From NCBI GenBank assembly GCA_051162045.1, contig JBISDI010000020.1: a stretch of 64,000 nt of DNA; one strand, 5' to 3'. Below the pieces are notes generated by a model. It did no database searches, had not been told where the DNA came from, and worked only from the letters and a program-made list of their open reading frames with translations. Source of the DNA: Anaerozeibacter quisquiliarum (GTDB lineage: Bacteria > Bacillota > Clostridia > Christensenellales > Aristaeellaceae). Numbering within the stretch: the stretch's first letter is position 1; every line of letters begins with the position of its first letter. Positions 16,634-24,802 of this stretch are shown here, piece after piece. The position numbers were made by a program, and so were the translations under genes.

Positions 16634-16691
16634 GGGGCGTGTAAACAACGCCCCACTTTTCTTTGACTGGGACACGAGAGGGAAAGCCCTC
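16634..16691 (+). promoter_or_regulatory. Repeated phage leader element, copy A (hairpin - TTTGACTGGGA - hairpin)
   Basis: GGGGCGT-gtaaaca-ACGCCCC (16634-16654), a T-rich run, TTTGACTGGGACACGAGAGG, then GAGGG-aaag-CCCTC. Related copies lie at 20938 and 63312. It sits at the head of the operon that contains the DUF2800 and DUF2815 genes. The first hairpin can serve as terminator of the sigma-like gene. A cis-regulatory RNA class named after DUF2800 genes has been described; whether this is a member needs an Rfam covariance search. Confidence 0.6.
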
Positions 16692-16711
16692 CAGAAAGGC
16701 AGGTGGTCAAT

Positions 16712-16918
16712 ATGACCCTCAAACATCGGATCTGCATCAACGTGACCGACGCGGACGGCAGTCGAGAACAGGTGCTCAAGGGTGGCACGCTGTCGCTGCC
16801 CAGAAAAATCGCGCGCTGGTTGTTCGGTGAGCCGACCGAGATTCTGGTGCTCACGCCCGGCCAGTCGGTGGAATCGGTGGAGATTCGAGAGATTGCGGAA
16901 GGGGGCGTGGACGCGTGA
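16712..16918 (+). CDS. Small hypothetical phage protein, early operon
   Basis: 68 residues, not recognised: LKHRICINVTDADGSREQVL, then LPRKIARWLFGEPTEILVL, ending EIREIAEGGVDA. Predicted beta strands with one basic helix. ATG at 16712 after AGGTGG; the ATG-like start at 16703 is less well spaced. The stop overlaps the next gene's GTG, showing translational coupling. Confidence 0.65.
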   Translation: MTLKHRICINVTDADGSREQVLKGGTLSLPRKIARWLFGEPTEILVLTPGQSVESVEIREIAEGGVDA

Positions 16919-17229
16919 GCAGGATGAGCGAACTGGACATCTGCATCGGCGAACTGAGGACAGCGGCAAATGCCCTGAACTCGGCAGCGGTCACCCTGGA
17001 ACGCCTCTTCTCCAGTCAGGAAGAAACAGAAGCGCCTGCTCCCGTAACCAAGGAGCAAGTTCGTTCCGTCCTCTCCCAGAAGAGCACGACGGGGCACAGC
17101 GCGGCGGTCAGAGCGCTGCTAATGGACTTTGGTGCAACGCAGCTGTCCGACGTCGATCCCGGCAGGTACGCCGACCTGATTCAGGCAGCGACAGCAATCG
17201 GCACGACGGAGGTGCGGCAGGATGGGTAG
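16915..17229 (+). CDS. Hypothetical phage protein preceding the DUF2800 nuclease
   Basis: 104 residues. An N-terminal coiled-coil stretch (ELRTAANALNSAAVTLERLF) is followed by a linker and a compact C-terminal helical segment SAAVRALLMDFGATQLSDVD with YADLIQAATAIG, a short repeat-like motif seen in many clostridial phage replication operons; function not known to me. Starts at GTG 16915 or ATG 16924; overlaps the genes on both sides by a few bases. Confidence 0.65.
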   Translation: MSRMSELDICIGELRTAANALNSAAVTLERLFSSQEETEAPAPVTKEQVRSVLSQKSTTGHSAAVRALLMDFGATQLSDVDPGRYADLIQAATAIGTTEVRQDG

Positions 17230-18343
17230 TCACGCGCTTCTGTCCGCCTCCTCCAGTAAGCGCTGGATCGAGTGCCCACCGTCAGCGCGGATGTGCGAAG
17301 AGTACGAGGATAAAGGCAGTGATTACGCCGCCGAGGGCACCGAAGCACATGCCCTGTGCGAGTATCTGCTCAAAACCGCGCTGGGCATGCAAGCGCGAGA
17401 CCCGCACCCAGCACTCATCCACTACACCGAGGAAATGCACGAGTGCGCCGAAAGCTACGTGGCATATGCGCTTGAGATCATCACTGGGATTCGGCAGACT
17501 TGCGCCGACCCGCAGATCCTCATCGAACAGAAGCTGGACTTTAGCGAGTTTGTGCCGGGCGGGTACGGCACGGGCGACCTGCTCATTGTGGGCGACGGCA
17601 CGCTGTACGTGTGCGATTACAAGCATGGCGCTGGAGTACTCGTGGAGGCGTACGGCAATCCCCAGCTTCGGCTATACGGTCTTGGGTCCTTGCTCCTCTT
17701 CGACGGCATCTACGATATCCAGACTGTCAGCATGACGATCTTCCAGCCCCGGCGCGCGAATGTCGCCACCGAGGTCCTCTCAAAAGACGACCTCTACCTC
17801 TGGGCGAACGAAGTCCTGAAACCGGCGGCGGATCGGGCTTTCAAGGGCGAGGGCGAACTGAAGTGCGGCGAGTGGTGCCGTTTCTGCAAGGCGAAAGCCG
17901 AGTGCCGGAAACGCGCCGAGCACAACATGGAACTTGCCCGACACGACTTCAAACTCCCTCCATATCTGGAGGACGACGAGATCGCCGCCATCCTCGACAA
18001 GCTGGACGAGCTGCTGGCGTGGGCCAGCGACATCAAAGAGTACGCGCTGCAGGCAGCGCTCAGCGGCACACACTTCAACGGCTGGAAGCTGGTAGAAGGT
18101 CGGGCGAACCGCCGCTACACCGATGAACAGGCCATCGCAGACGCCGTGACCGCTGCTGGCCTCGATCCCTTTGAACACAAACTGCTGGGTCTTACGGCAA
18201 TGGAGAAGCTGCTCGGCAAGAAACGCTTCAGCGAGATGCTTGGTGCTTATGTGGAACGCCCGCAAGGTAAGCCGACGCTCGCTCCCGAGACCGACAACCG
18301 TCCGGAAATCAACAACGCGAAGACTGACTTCGCTGACGAATGA
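17222..18343 (+). CDS. DUF2800 protein, RecB/Cas4-like PD-(D/E)XK nuclease
   Basis: 373 residues. Nuclease core: YGTGDLLIV (metal-binding Asp), then VCDYKHGAG (DxK), then a QLRLYGLGSLLLF helix with Gln, as in RecB-type motifs. Four cysteines including CRFCKAKAEC, spaced for an Fe-S cluster as in Cas4/AddB. Probably processes DNA ends during phage replication or recombination; it lies beside the ssDNA-binding protein, the usual partner. ATG at 17222 overlaps the previous stop. Confidence 0.88.
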   Translation: MGSHALLSASSSKRWIECPPSARMCEEYEDKGSDYAAEGTEAHALCEYLLKTALGMQARDPHPALIHYTEEMHECAESYVAYALEIITGIRQTCADPQILIEQKLDFSEFVPGGYGTGDLLIVGDGTLYVCDYKHGAGVLVEAYGNPQLRLYGLGSLLLFDGIYDIQTVSMTIFQPRRANVATEVLSKDDLYLWANEVLKPAADRAFKGEGELKCGEWCRFCKAKAECRKRAEHNMELARHDFKLPPYLEDDEIAAILDKLDELLAWASDIKEYALQAALSGTHFNGWKLVEGRANRRYTDEQAIADAVTAAGLDPFEHKLLGLTAMEKLLGKKRFSEMLGAYVERPQGKPTLAPETDNRPEINNAKTDFADE

Positions 18344-18360
18344 AAGTGAGGAACACATCC

Positions 18361-18933
18361 ATGGCAAATACGCAGAAGGCAATCAATCCCATGAAAGTCA
18401 TCACCGGCAAAGACACCCGCTGGAGCTACGTCAACGCCTGGGAAGCGAAAAGCATCAATGGCGGCACGCCGAAGTACTCCGTCTCTCTGATCATCCCCAA
18501 GTCCGACACGGTCACCATTAATAAGATTCACGCGGCGATCGAGGCCGCTTACCACGACGGGGAAAGCAAGCTCAAGGGCAACGGCAAGTCTGTGCCCCCT
18601 ATGTCTGCTCTCAAGAACCCGCTGCGCGACGGCGATGTGGAGCGCCCCGACGATCCCGCTTACATGGGTGCTTACTTCATCAACGCCAACTCCGCGACCG
18701 CGCCGGGCATCGTGGATGCCGACCGCAATCCCATCCTGTCCCGCTCCGAGGTGTACAGCGGCGTGTATGGCCGGGCGAGCATCACGCTGTACGCGTTCAA
18801 CTCGAACGGCAACAAGGGTATCGCCTGCGGCCTTAACAACCTCCAGAAAATCCGCGACGGCGAGCCTCTCGGCGGTCGCGCCAGCGCCGAGTCCGATTTC
18901 ACGGACGATGACGACGACGATTTCCTGCGGTAA
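18361..18933 (+). CDS. DUF2815 ssDNA-binding protein (T7 gp2.5-like)
   Basis: 190 residues. An OB-fold-like N-terminal part (RWSYVNAWEAKSINGGTPKY, VSLIIPKSD), a central SRSEVYSGVYGRASITLYAF block and a very acidic C-terminal tail DDDDDDFLR ending in an aromatic-containing tip, as in gp2.5 and SSB proteins that use the tail to recruit polymerase or helicase. ATG at 18361 with GTGAGGA before it. Acts with the adjacent nuclease and polymerase. Confidence 0.88.
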   Translation: MANTQKAINPMKVITGKDTRWSYVNAWEAKSINGGTPKYSVSLIIPKSDTVTINKIHAAIEAAYHDGESKLKGNGKSVPPMSALKNPLRDGDVERPDDPAYMGAYFINANSATAPGIVDADRNPILSRSEVYSGVYGRASITLYAFNSNGNKGIACGLNNLQKIRDGEPLGGRASAESDFTDDDDDDFLR

Positions 18934-18993
18934 GACAAATCGGCTGGGGCGGTGGAGCGACTTCACCGCCCTTCGCCTTATGGAGGTGAAACG

Positions 18994-20934
18994 GTGAAAC
19001 GTTTGAGTGTTGACATCGAAACCTTTTCCAACGCCGATTTGAGTAAGACCGGCGTATATCGCTACGTGGAAGCACCCGATTATGCTGTGTTGCTCTTCGG
19101 CTATGCTGTGGACGACGGCGAGGTACGTGTGATCGATCTCGCTCAAGGAGAACAGATTCCTCCTGAGATCATCACCGCTCTGACGGATGAAAATGTTCAA
19201 AAATACGCCTATAATGCAAACTTTGAGCGTGTCTGTTTGTCGCGCTATCTTGGCTACCCCACTGGCGAATACCTTGACCCGACACAGTGGCGCTGTTCGA
19301 TGATCTGGTCTGCGTACCTGGGGCTGCCGCTGTCCCTCGCGGGCGTTGGCGCGGCACTCGCTTTGGATAAGCAGAAACTGACAGAGGGCAAGGAACTCAT
19401 CCGATACTTCTGCCAGCCCTGTGCGCCGACCAAGGCAAACGGCGGACGCGAACGCAACCGCCCCGCCGATGCGCTGGAGAAATGGGCGATGTTCAAGGCC
19501 TACAACGCGCGGGACGTAGAGACGGAACGTGCCATTCAGGAGCGCCTCAAGCGCTTTCCCGTACCACAAGCCGTCTGGGAGGAATACTGGCTGGATCAGG
19601 AGATCAATGACCGGGGTATCCGCGTAGACATGACGCTCGTGCAGAACGCAATCCGTATGGACGAGCAGTCCCGAAGCGAACTGTCTGAAAAGATGCGCGC
19701 GCTGACGGCGCTCCAGAACCCGAACAGCGTAGCACAGATGAAAACTTGGCTTGCGAAGAACGGTCTGGAAACTGACTCGCTCGGCAAGAAGCAGGTGGCC
19801 GCGCTTCTTAAAGACGCTCCCGATGGTCTTGCGGATGTGCTTGCGCTCAGACAGCAACTGGCGAAATCCTCGGTGAAAAAATATCAAGCGATGGCAAACA
19901 CCGCTTGTTCGGACAATCGCATCCGCGGGTGTTTCCAGTTTTATGGCGCGAATCGCTCTGGTCGCTGGGCGGGCAGAAACGTGCAGTTGCAAAACCTGCC
20001 CCAGAACCACATGGACGATCTCGCGGACGCCAGAGAGATGGTGCGTGCGGGCGCGTATGAGGATCTGAAAGCCCGATATCCTTCCGCCCCCGATGTGCTT
20101 TCCGAGCTCATCCGCACGGCACTCGTACCCTATGAGGGCGGAAAGCTCATTGTCGCCGACTTCTCAGCCATCGAGGCGCGAGTCATCGCTTGGCTGGCTA
20201 GGGAGCAATGGCGGCTGGATGTGTTTAAGAAAGGCGGCGACATCTACTGTGCCAGCGCCGCCCAGATGTTTCGTGTGCCCGTGGAGAAGCACGGCAAAAA
20301 CGGGCATCTGCGGCAGAAAGGAAAGATTGCGGAGCTGGCGCTCGGCTACGGCGGCTCCGTAGGCGCGCTCAAGGCAATGGGCGCGCTGGACATGGGTTTG
20401 ATGGAAGACGAACTGAAGCCGCTGGTCGATGCGTGGCGTGCGGCCAATCTCAAGATCGTAAAGCTCTGGTGGGATGTGGACAGCGCCGTGATGACCGCCG
20501 TGCGCGACAGGACGATCACCAAGACGCACGGAATCACCTTTACCTGCCAATCCTCGATGCTTTTCATCACGTTGCCGTCCGGCAGACAGCTCTCCTATGT
20601 ACGGCCCCAGATCGGAACAAACCAGTTCGGTTCTCCGGCGATCACCTACATGGGCGTAAGCGGGGTCAAGAAGTGGGATCGCATTGAGTCCTACGGTCCG
20701 AAGTTCGTAGAAAACATCGTTCAGGCGATCAGCCGTGACATTCTGTGCTACGCCATGCAGACGCTGCGCTGCTGCAATATCGTGGCACACGTGCATGACG
20801 AAATCATCATCGAGGCTGATCCTCGGGTGTCTCTGGAGGCCGTCTGCGAGCAGATGGGCAGAACTCCGCCGTGGGTACCGGGGCTGGTGCTGCGCGCGGA
20901 CGGGGACGAGATGCCTTTCTACAAAAAAACTTGA
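18994..20934 (+). CDS. Phage DNA polymerase, family A, with 3'-5' exonuclease domain
   Basis: 646 residues. Exonuclease: SVDIETFSNADL (DxE) near the N-terminus, with KYAYNANFERVCLSR as ExoII. Polymerase: RSGRWAGRNVQLQNLPQNH (motif 1), IVADFSAIEARVIAWLA (motif A), a KIAELALGYGGSVGAL O-helix region (motif B) and AHVHDEIIIEA (motif C, HDE). Replicates the phage genome. The start is the GTG at 18994, 6 bp after GGAGGTG; the longer frame to 18952 lacks a ribosome site. Confidence 0.95.
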   Translation: MKRLSVDIETFSNADLSKTGVYRYVEAPDYAVLLFGYAVDDGEVRVIDLAQGEQIPPEIITALTDENVQKYAYNANFERVCLSRYLGYPTGEYLDPTQWRCSMIWSAYLGLPLSLAGVGAALALDKQKLTEGKELIRYFCQPCAPTKANGGRERNRPADALEKWAMFKAYNARDVETERAIQERLKRFPVPQAVWEEYWLDQEINDRGIRVDMTLVQNAIRMDEQSRSELSEKMRALTALQNPNSVAQMKTWLAKNGLETDSLGKKQVAALLKDAPDGLADVLALRQQLAKSSVKKYQAMANTACSDNRIRGCFQFYGANRSGRWAGRNVQLQNLPQNHMDDLADAREMVRAGAYEDLKARYPSAPDVLSELIRTALVPYEGGKLIVADFSAIEARVIAWLAREQWRLDVFKKGGDIYCASAAQMFRVPVEKHGKNGHLRQKGKIAELALGYGGSVGALKAMGALDMGLMEDELKPLVDAWRAANLKIVKLWWDVDSAVMTAVRDRTITKTHGITFTCQSSMLFITLPSGRQLSYVRPQIGTNQFGSPAITYMGVSGVKKWDRIESYGPKFVENIVQAISRDILCYAMQTLRCCNIVAHVHDEIIIEADPRVSLEAVCEQMGRTPPWVPGLVLRADGDEMPFYKKT

Positions 20935-20937
20935 TCC

Positions 20938-20999
20938 GGCGGTGTAAACTCCCGCGCCGATTCTTTTGACTGGGATGTGAAAGGGCGACCTTTCACATC
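20938..20999 (+). promoter_or_regulatory. Repeated phage leader element, copy B
   Basis: GGCGGTGTAAACTCC-CGCGCC stem region, TTTTGACTGGGA, then a perfect 11-bp hairpin GATGTGAAAGG-gcga-CCTTTCACATC (20974-20999, GNRA-type loop) followed by TTTGTTTT. It lies between the polymerase stop and the 13-codon ORF at 21022. The second hairpin with its T-run could terminate or attenuate. Confidence 0.65.
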
Positions 21000-21021
21000 T
21001 TTGTTTTAGGAGGTCAAGGTT

Positions 21022-21063
21022 ATGTGCTATCACCCAAGTCCCCCGGCGGAGGGAACACTATGA
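21022..21063 (+). CDS. 13-codon upstream ORF overlapping the next gene
   Basis: MCYHPSPPAEGTL-stop. The ATG follows a near-perfect AGGAGGTCAAGG ribosome site, better than that of the next gene, and its stop overlaps that gene's start (ATGA). It is probably a leader peptide that couples translation of the deoxyribosyltransferase-like gene; it could also be a micropeptide. Confidence 0.55.
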   Translation: MCYHPSPPAEGTL

Positions 21064-21482
21064 GCGTCAGCAAGTACAACTCGGAGGGCTACCCCGACCC
21101 GACGGTCTTTGCAGCCTTCACCAACATCGAAGCTGAACTGCGAAAAGCCCGGTTCCGGCCGATCGTCTATGTGTGCTCCCCCTACTCCGGAGACATCGAT
21201 GCCAACATCCTGAACGCCCGGCGCTACTGCCGCTTCGTGGTTGACAGTGGCTGCATCCCCATCGCGCCGCACCTGTTGTTTCCCCAGTTCATGCAAGATG
21301 ATGACGACGCCGAGCGAGATCTGGCGTTGTTCATGGACATCGTGCTCCTTTCGAAGTGCGCGGAGCTCTGGGTGTTCGGAGACGCGATTACGAGGGGCAT
21401 GGGCATTGAGATCACGCGCGCTATGCGCAAGGGCCAGCGAATCCGGTACTTCACCAAAGAATGTGAGGAGGTGGTCACATGA
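21060..21482 (+). CDS. DUF7768/DUF4406-like (nucleoside 2-deoxyribosyltransferase-fold) protein
   Basis: 140 residues. PIVYVCSPYSGDIDANILNA at the N-terminus of the fold and CIPIAPHLLFPQFM, then a KCAELWVFGDAITRGM block: the pattern of deoxyribosyltransferase-like proteins carried by phages. The family exchanges bases on deoxynucleosides or hydrolyses nucleotides; substrate unknown here. ATG at 21060 chosen from GGAGGG and its overlap with the upstream leader ORF. Ends overlapping the primase start. Confidence 0.8.
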   Translation: MSVSKYNSEGYPDPTVFAAFTNIEAELRKARFRPIVYVCSPYSGDIDANILNARRYCRFVVDSGCIPIAPHLLFPQFMQDDDDAERDLALFMDIVLLSKCAELWVFGDAITRGMGIEITRAMRKGQRIRYFTKECEEVVT

Positions 21483-23770
21483 ACGGCTTTACGCTCTACC
21501 ACGCAGACTGCGTCGGAATGGAGACAAATTGCATATACCCACACAAGGTGCTGGTCACGGATGACGCGTCACTACGGGAAGCCGCCGCGCGCGATTATGT
21601 CTGCGTGCAGTATAAGCGCAACTATCGCTCGAACGATAATTTCACAAGATCGGACTGTCTCGGCATGGACTGTGACAACGACCATTCTGAAAACCCTGAC
21701 GACTGGGTCACTCCGGACCATATCCGGCAGGCTTTTCCGGACACGACTTTCGCCGTGCATTTCAGCCGACACCACAACATACCCAAGCGCGGCAAACCCC
21801 CGCGACCCAAGTTTCACGTTCTGTTCTTGATCGAAGAGGTGACCGACCATGCCGAGTACAGCGACCTGAAAAAGCGCATGAACGCTGTCTTCCCGTACTT
21901 CGATATGAAAGCGCTGGATGCCGCCCGGTTCTTCTTCGGCACGGCAGAGCCAGAGGCGGCGTTTTTCCCAGGCACGATCACGCTGGACGAGTGTCTGGAC
22001 ATGTACTATCCCGACTCCGAAGCGGACGCTTTCAGGAATATGGGCAATCCGTCGGGCAGCGTCATTTCGGAAGGCAGCCGGAACGCCACGCTGTCGCACT
22101 TTGCCGGGCGCGTGCTCAAGCGCTACGGGGACACCGAGACCGCGTACAACTTCTTCCTGGATGAGGCCGACAAGTGTGACCCGCCGCTGGAGGATGCGGA
22201 ACTCTCCACGATCTGGCGCAGCGCACAGGGGTTTTACAGCCGGATCTCGCAGCAGGAAGGCTATGTGCCGCCGGACGAGTACAACGCCGACACATATCTG
22301 TACAAGCCCGAAGACTACACGGACGTCGGCCAAGCCCGCATGCTCGGTGAAGTCTTTCATGGGGAACTCCGGTACTCTCCGGCCACCGACTACATCCATT
22401 ACAACGGCACCTACTGGCGCGAAACAAAGCCGGGCGCGCAGCATGTCGCGCACGCGCTGACAGATCTGCAGTTGGCGGAGGCCCAGCAAGACATTCAGAA
22501 CTGCGTTGGTGCCTACGAAGATACCGGGGCGGCTGAGATTATGGCCAAGCATCCGAAGAAGAAGGCCACGGCAGTGCTGAATGATGAGCAGCTCCAGGCA
22601 TACCAGCGGTACGAGGATGCGGCGTCCTACAAGAGCTTTGCCCTGCAGCGCCGTGAGTCCAAGTATATCACCGCCACCCTGCATGAAGCAAGGCCTGTTC
22701 TGGAGATCGATCCAGCGCTCCTGGACAAAGACTGGTACCTGCTGTGTACGCCTGCCGCCACCTACGATCTCCGCCGCGGGCTCGCGGGCGCGCAAGCGCA
22801 CAATCCAGAGGATTTCATCACCCACGCAACAGCCGCTTCACCCAGTGAAAAAGGCAAGAAGCTGTGGCTCGACGCCCTCAATACCTTCTTCAGCCATGAC
22901 GAGGAGCTGATCCGGTATGTCCAGCGTGTCGCGGGCGTGGTGTGCGTTGGCCAGGTCTTCTGGGAAGTCATGATCATCGCCTATGGTGACGGCCGCAATG
23001 GCAAGTCCACCTTCTGGAACACACTGGCCCGCGTGCTGGGTGACTACAGCGGCAACATCTCCGCTGATGCCTTGACGGTGGGCTGCAGGCGCAATGTCAA
23101 GCCTGAGATGGCCGAGACCCGAGGCAAGCGCCTCCTAATCGCTGCCGAGCTCGAGGAAGGTACCCGGCTCAACACCTCCACGGTCAAGCAGCTGACCTCC
23201 ACGGACAATGTGTACGGCGAAAAGAAGTACAAGGACCCGCTCAGCTTTACGCCGAGCCACACGTTGGTTCTGTACACGAACCATCTCCCCAAGGTCGGCG
23301 CGATGGACAGCGGTATCTGGCGCAGGTTGGTGGTCATTCCCTTCACGGCGAAGATTGAGGGGAATAGCGACATCAAGAATTACGCGGACCACTTGTTCGA
23401 GAACGCCCGCGAGGCCGTCATGGCATGGATGATCGAGGGCGCGCAGGAAGCCATTGAGCTGGGGTTCAAGATCCCTTTGCCCGCGCGTGTCCAACGTGCG
23501 ATCGAGGCGTATCGGGAGCAAAGCGACTGGCTCAACCACTTCCTGACGGAGTGCTGCGAGGTCGGCCCCGGCCTGGAAGCCAAATCGGGGGAGTTGTACA
23601 CGACCTACCGCAGTTTCTGCACTGAGACCGGTGAGTACATCCGGTCCACCACGGATTTCTACGCGGCGCTGGAGGCGGAGGACTTCAACAGGCATAAAAA
23701 GCGATCTGGGATCTTCGTCAATGGCCTGCGGCTCGTGGATCGGACGTTCAACGATGACTTTCTTCAGTAA
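21479..23770 (+). CDS. Primase-helicase: AEP primase fused to D5/VapE-type SF3 helicase
   Basis: 763 residues. The N-terminal archaeo-eukaryotic primase region has DCLGMDCDNDHSE (metal Asp pair), FAVHFSRHHN and PKFHVLFLIEE. A PriCT-like segment precedes the D5 N-domain. The helicase carries Walker A YGDGRNGKSTFWNTLA, Walker B-like RLLIAAELEE, and sensor SHTLVLYTNHLPKV. It makes primers and unwinds DNA at the phage origin. The C-terminal winged helix ends at 23770. Overlaps the preceding gene by 4 bp. Confidence 0.92.
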   Translation: MNGFTLYHADCVGMETNCIYPHKVLVTDDASLREAAARDYVCVQYKRNYRSNDNFTRSDCLGMDCDNDHSENPDDWVTPDHIRQAFPDTTFAVHFSRHHNIPKRGKPPRPKFHVLFLIEEVTDHAEYSDLKKRMNAVFPYFDMKALDAARFFFGTAEPEAAFFPGTITLDECLDMYYPDSEADAFRNMGNPSGSVISEGSRNATLSHFAGRVLKRYGDTETAYNFFLDEADKCDPPLEDAELSTIWRSAQGFYSRISQQEGYVPPDEYNADTYLYKPEDYTDVGQARMLGEVFHGELRYSPATDYIHYNGTYWRETKPGAQHVAHALTDLQLAEAQQDIQNCVGAYEDTGAAEIMAKHPKKKATAVLNDEQLQAYQRYEDAASYKSFALQRRESKYITATLHEARPVLEIDPALLDKDWYLLCTPAATYDLRRGLAGAQAHNPEDFITHATAASPSEKGKKLWLDALNTFFSHDEELIRYVQRVAGVVCVGQVFWEVMIIAYGDGRNGKSTFWNTLARVLGDYSGNISADALTVGCRRNVKPEMAETRGKRLLIAAELEEGTRLNTSTVKQLTSTDNVYGEKKYKDPLSFTPSHTLVLYTNHLPKVGAMDSGIWRRLVVIPFTAKIEGNSDIKNYADHLFENAREAVMAWMIEGAQEAIELGFKIPLPARVQRAIEAYREQSDWLNHFLTECCEVGPGLEAKSGELYTTYRSFCTETGEYIRSTTDFYAALEAEDFNRHKKRSGIFVNGLRLVDRTFNDDFLQ

Positions 23771-23786
23771 CACCATTTAATAGGTA

Positions 23787-23891
23787 GTGTGCAGGTTGCG
23801 AAGGTCTCCACTAGAAAGTCCCTTAAGGGAAATTCAGGGTCAAATTTTCCCTATAGAGAGTTTTATACAGCGACTTCCGCAACCTGCACAC
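23787..23891. repeat. Widely spaced 14-bp inverted repeat with inner hairpins
   Basis: GTGTGCAGGTTGCG (23787-23800) and its exact complement CGCAACCTGCACAC (23878-23891), 77 bp apart. In between are the palindrome CCCTTAAGGG and an AGGGAAA...TTTCCCT pair. The whole gap between the primase and YozE-like genes can fold as one branched structure. Candidate origin, operator or RNA control element. Confidence 0.7.
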
Positions 23892-23911
23892 AGGAGATAG
23901 GAGTGGAACAT

Positions 23912-24130
23912 ATGATGACCTTTTACGATTGGATGATAGCCCGATATCAGGGAAAAAACTCACCCCGCGGGGACCTCGCTGATGATATGTCGTCCGACAA
24001 ATCCTGGCCCGCTGAAAACATCAGGGCGGCTATCCTGGAGCATCTCACTAGTCATGGTGCCTGCTCCGAGTGCGTTGAGGTGTTCAAACGCTGCTGGCGC
24101 GACTACAGAAAGTGTGAGGTATCTCCATGA
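23912..24130 (+). CDS. YozE/SAM-like small protein
   Basis: 72 residues. MTFYDWMIARYQGKNSPRGD with LADDMSSDKSWP matches the YozE sterile-alpha-motif-like family, small helical proteins of unknown function found in Bacillota and their phages. ATG at 23912 after AGGAG; the frame upstream to 23789 runs through the inverted repeat and is not coding. Stop overlaps the antirepressor start (ATGA). Confidence 0.7.
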   Translation: MMTFYDWMIARYQGKNSPRGDLADDMSSDKSWPAENIRAAILEHLTSHGACSECVEVFKRCWRDYRKCEVSP

Positions 24131-24528
24131 CAGATCAGATCGCGATCGTATTCGATTCCGATAATCCAACCGTCAGCGGACGCGAGCTGCACGCCTTGCT
24201 GAAAATCAACACCCGCTACAATGACTGGTTCCCCAGAATGTGCGCGTATGGCTTCCGTGAGGGAAAAGACTATTGCACATTTTTGAGTAATAGGTCTGAC
24301 GGGTTTCCGGGCAAGCAAGCGATCGACCATGCGCTTTCCATCTCAATGGCCAAGGAGCTCTGCATGCTTCAGCGCAGCGAGATGGGCAAAGAGTTCCGTC
24401 GGTACTTCCTCTCCATAGAGGAAGCGTGGAACTCGCCCGATAAGATCATGGAGCGAGCGCTTCAGATTGCCCATGATCGTGCCCTTGAAGCCGAGCGCCG
24501 GATCTTCGAGGAAAACAAGGATGCGTGA
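24127..24528 (+). CDS. AntA/AntB-family antirepressor, short form
   Basis: 133 residues. The AntA domain is clear: TVSGRELHALLKINTRYNDW, MCAYGFREGKDYCTFL, and AIDHALSISMAKELCMLQRS with GKEFRRYFLSIEEAW. The usual C-terminal KilAC DNA-binding domain is absent; the frame ends after a charged helix and overlaps the VRR-NUC gene. Full-size antirepressors are about 230-270 residues. It probably still binds a repressor to promote lytic growth, but regulation may differ without the second domain. Confidence 0.85.
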   Translation: MTDQIAIVFDSDNPTVSGRELHALLKINTRYNDWFPRMCAYGFREGKDYCTFLSNRSDGFPGKQAIDHALSISMAKELCMLQRSEMGKEFRRYFLSIEEAWNSPDKIMERALQIAHDRALEAERRIFEENKDA

Positions 24529-24802
24529 GAAAATCATCGAGCAAAACCTGGTACAGGCCGTCCGTCGGATGGGCGGCCTCGCGCCTAAGTTCACCTCCCC
24601 CGGATGGGCAGGCGCACCCGACCGCCTCGTACTCCTCTCCAGTGGGCGCCTGGCGTTCGTGGAAGTGAAAGCGCCTGGGAAGATCCTGCGCCCGCTGCAG
24701 GTAAGGCGGAAAGGGCAGCTGGAGGCGCTAGGGTTTCGAGTGTACGTGATCGACCGACCGGAGCAGATCGGAGGTGTGCTGGATGAAATACAAACCCCAT
24801 GA
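24521..24802 (+). CDS. VRR-NUC domain nuclease
   Basis: 93 residues, essentially one VRR-NUC (PD-(D/E)XK) domain: GWAGAPDRLVLLSSGR with the metal Asp, AFVEVKAPGK (ExK), and LQVRRKGQLEALGFRV. Stand-alone phage VRR-NUC proteins are associated with a structure-specific or Holliday-junction-type endonuclease role, usually encoded beside an SNF2 helicase as here. Overlaps neighbours on both sides. Confidence 0.9.
   Translation: MREKIIEQNLVQAVRRMGGLAPKFTSPGWAGAPDRLVLLSSGRLAFVEVKAPGKILRPLQVRRKGQLEALGFRVYVIDRPEQIGGVLDEIQTP

Noticed and set aside
18247..20010. 587-codon open frame on the minus strand
   Set aside because: Lies antisense to the DUF2800, DUF2815 and DNA polymerase genes, with Arg/His/Val-rich composition and no recognisable domain; a GC-driven shadow.
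21572..22825. 417-codon minus-strand frame
   Set aside because: Antisense to the primase-helicase; no domain or ribosome site; shadow frame.
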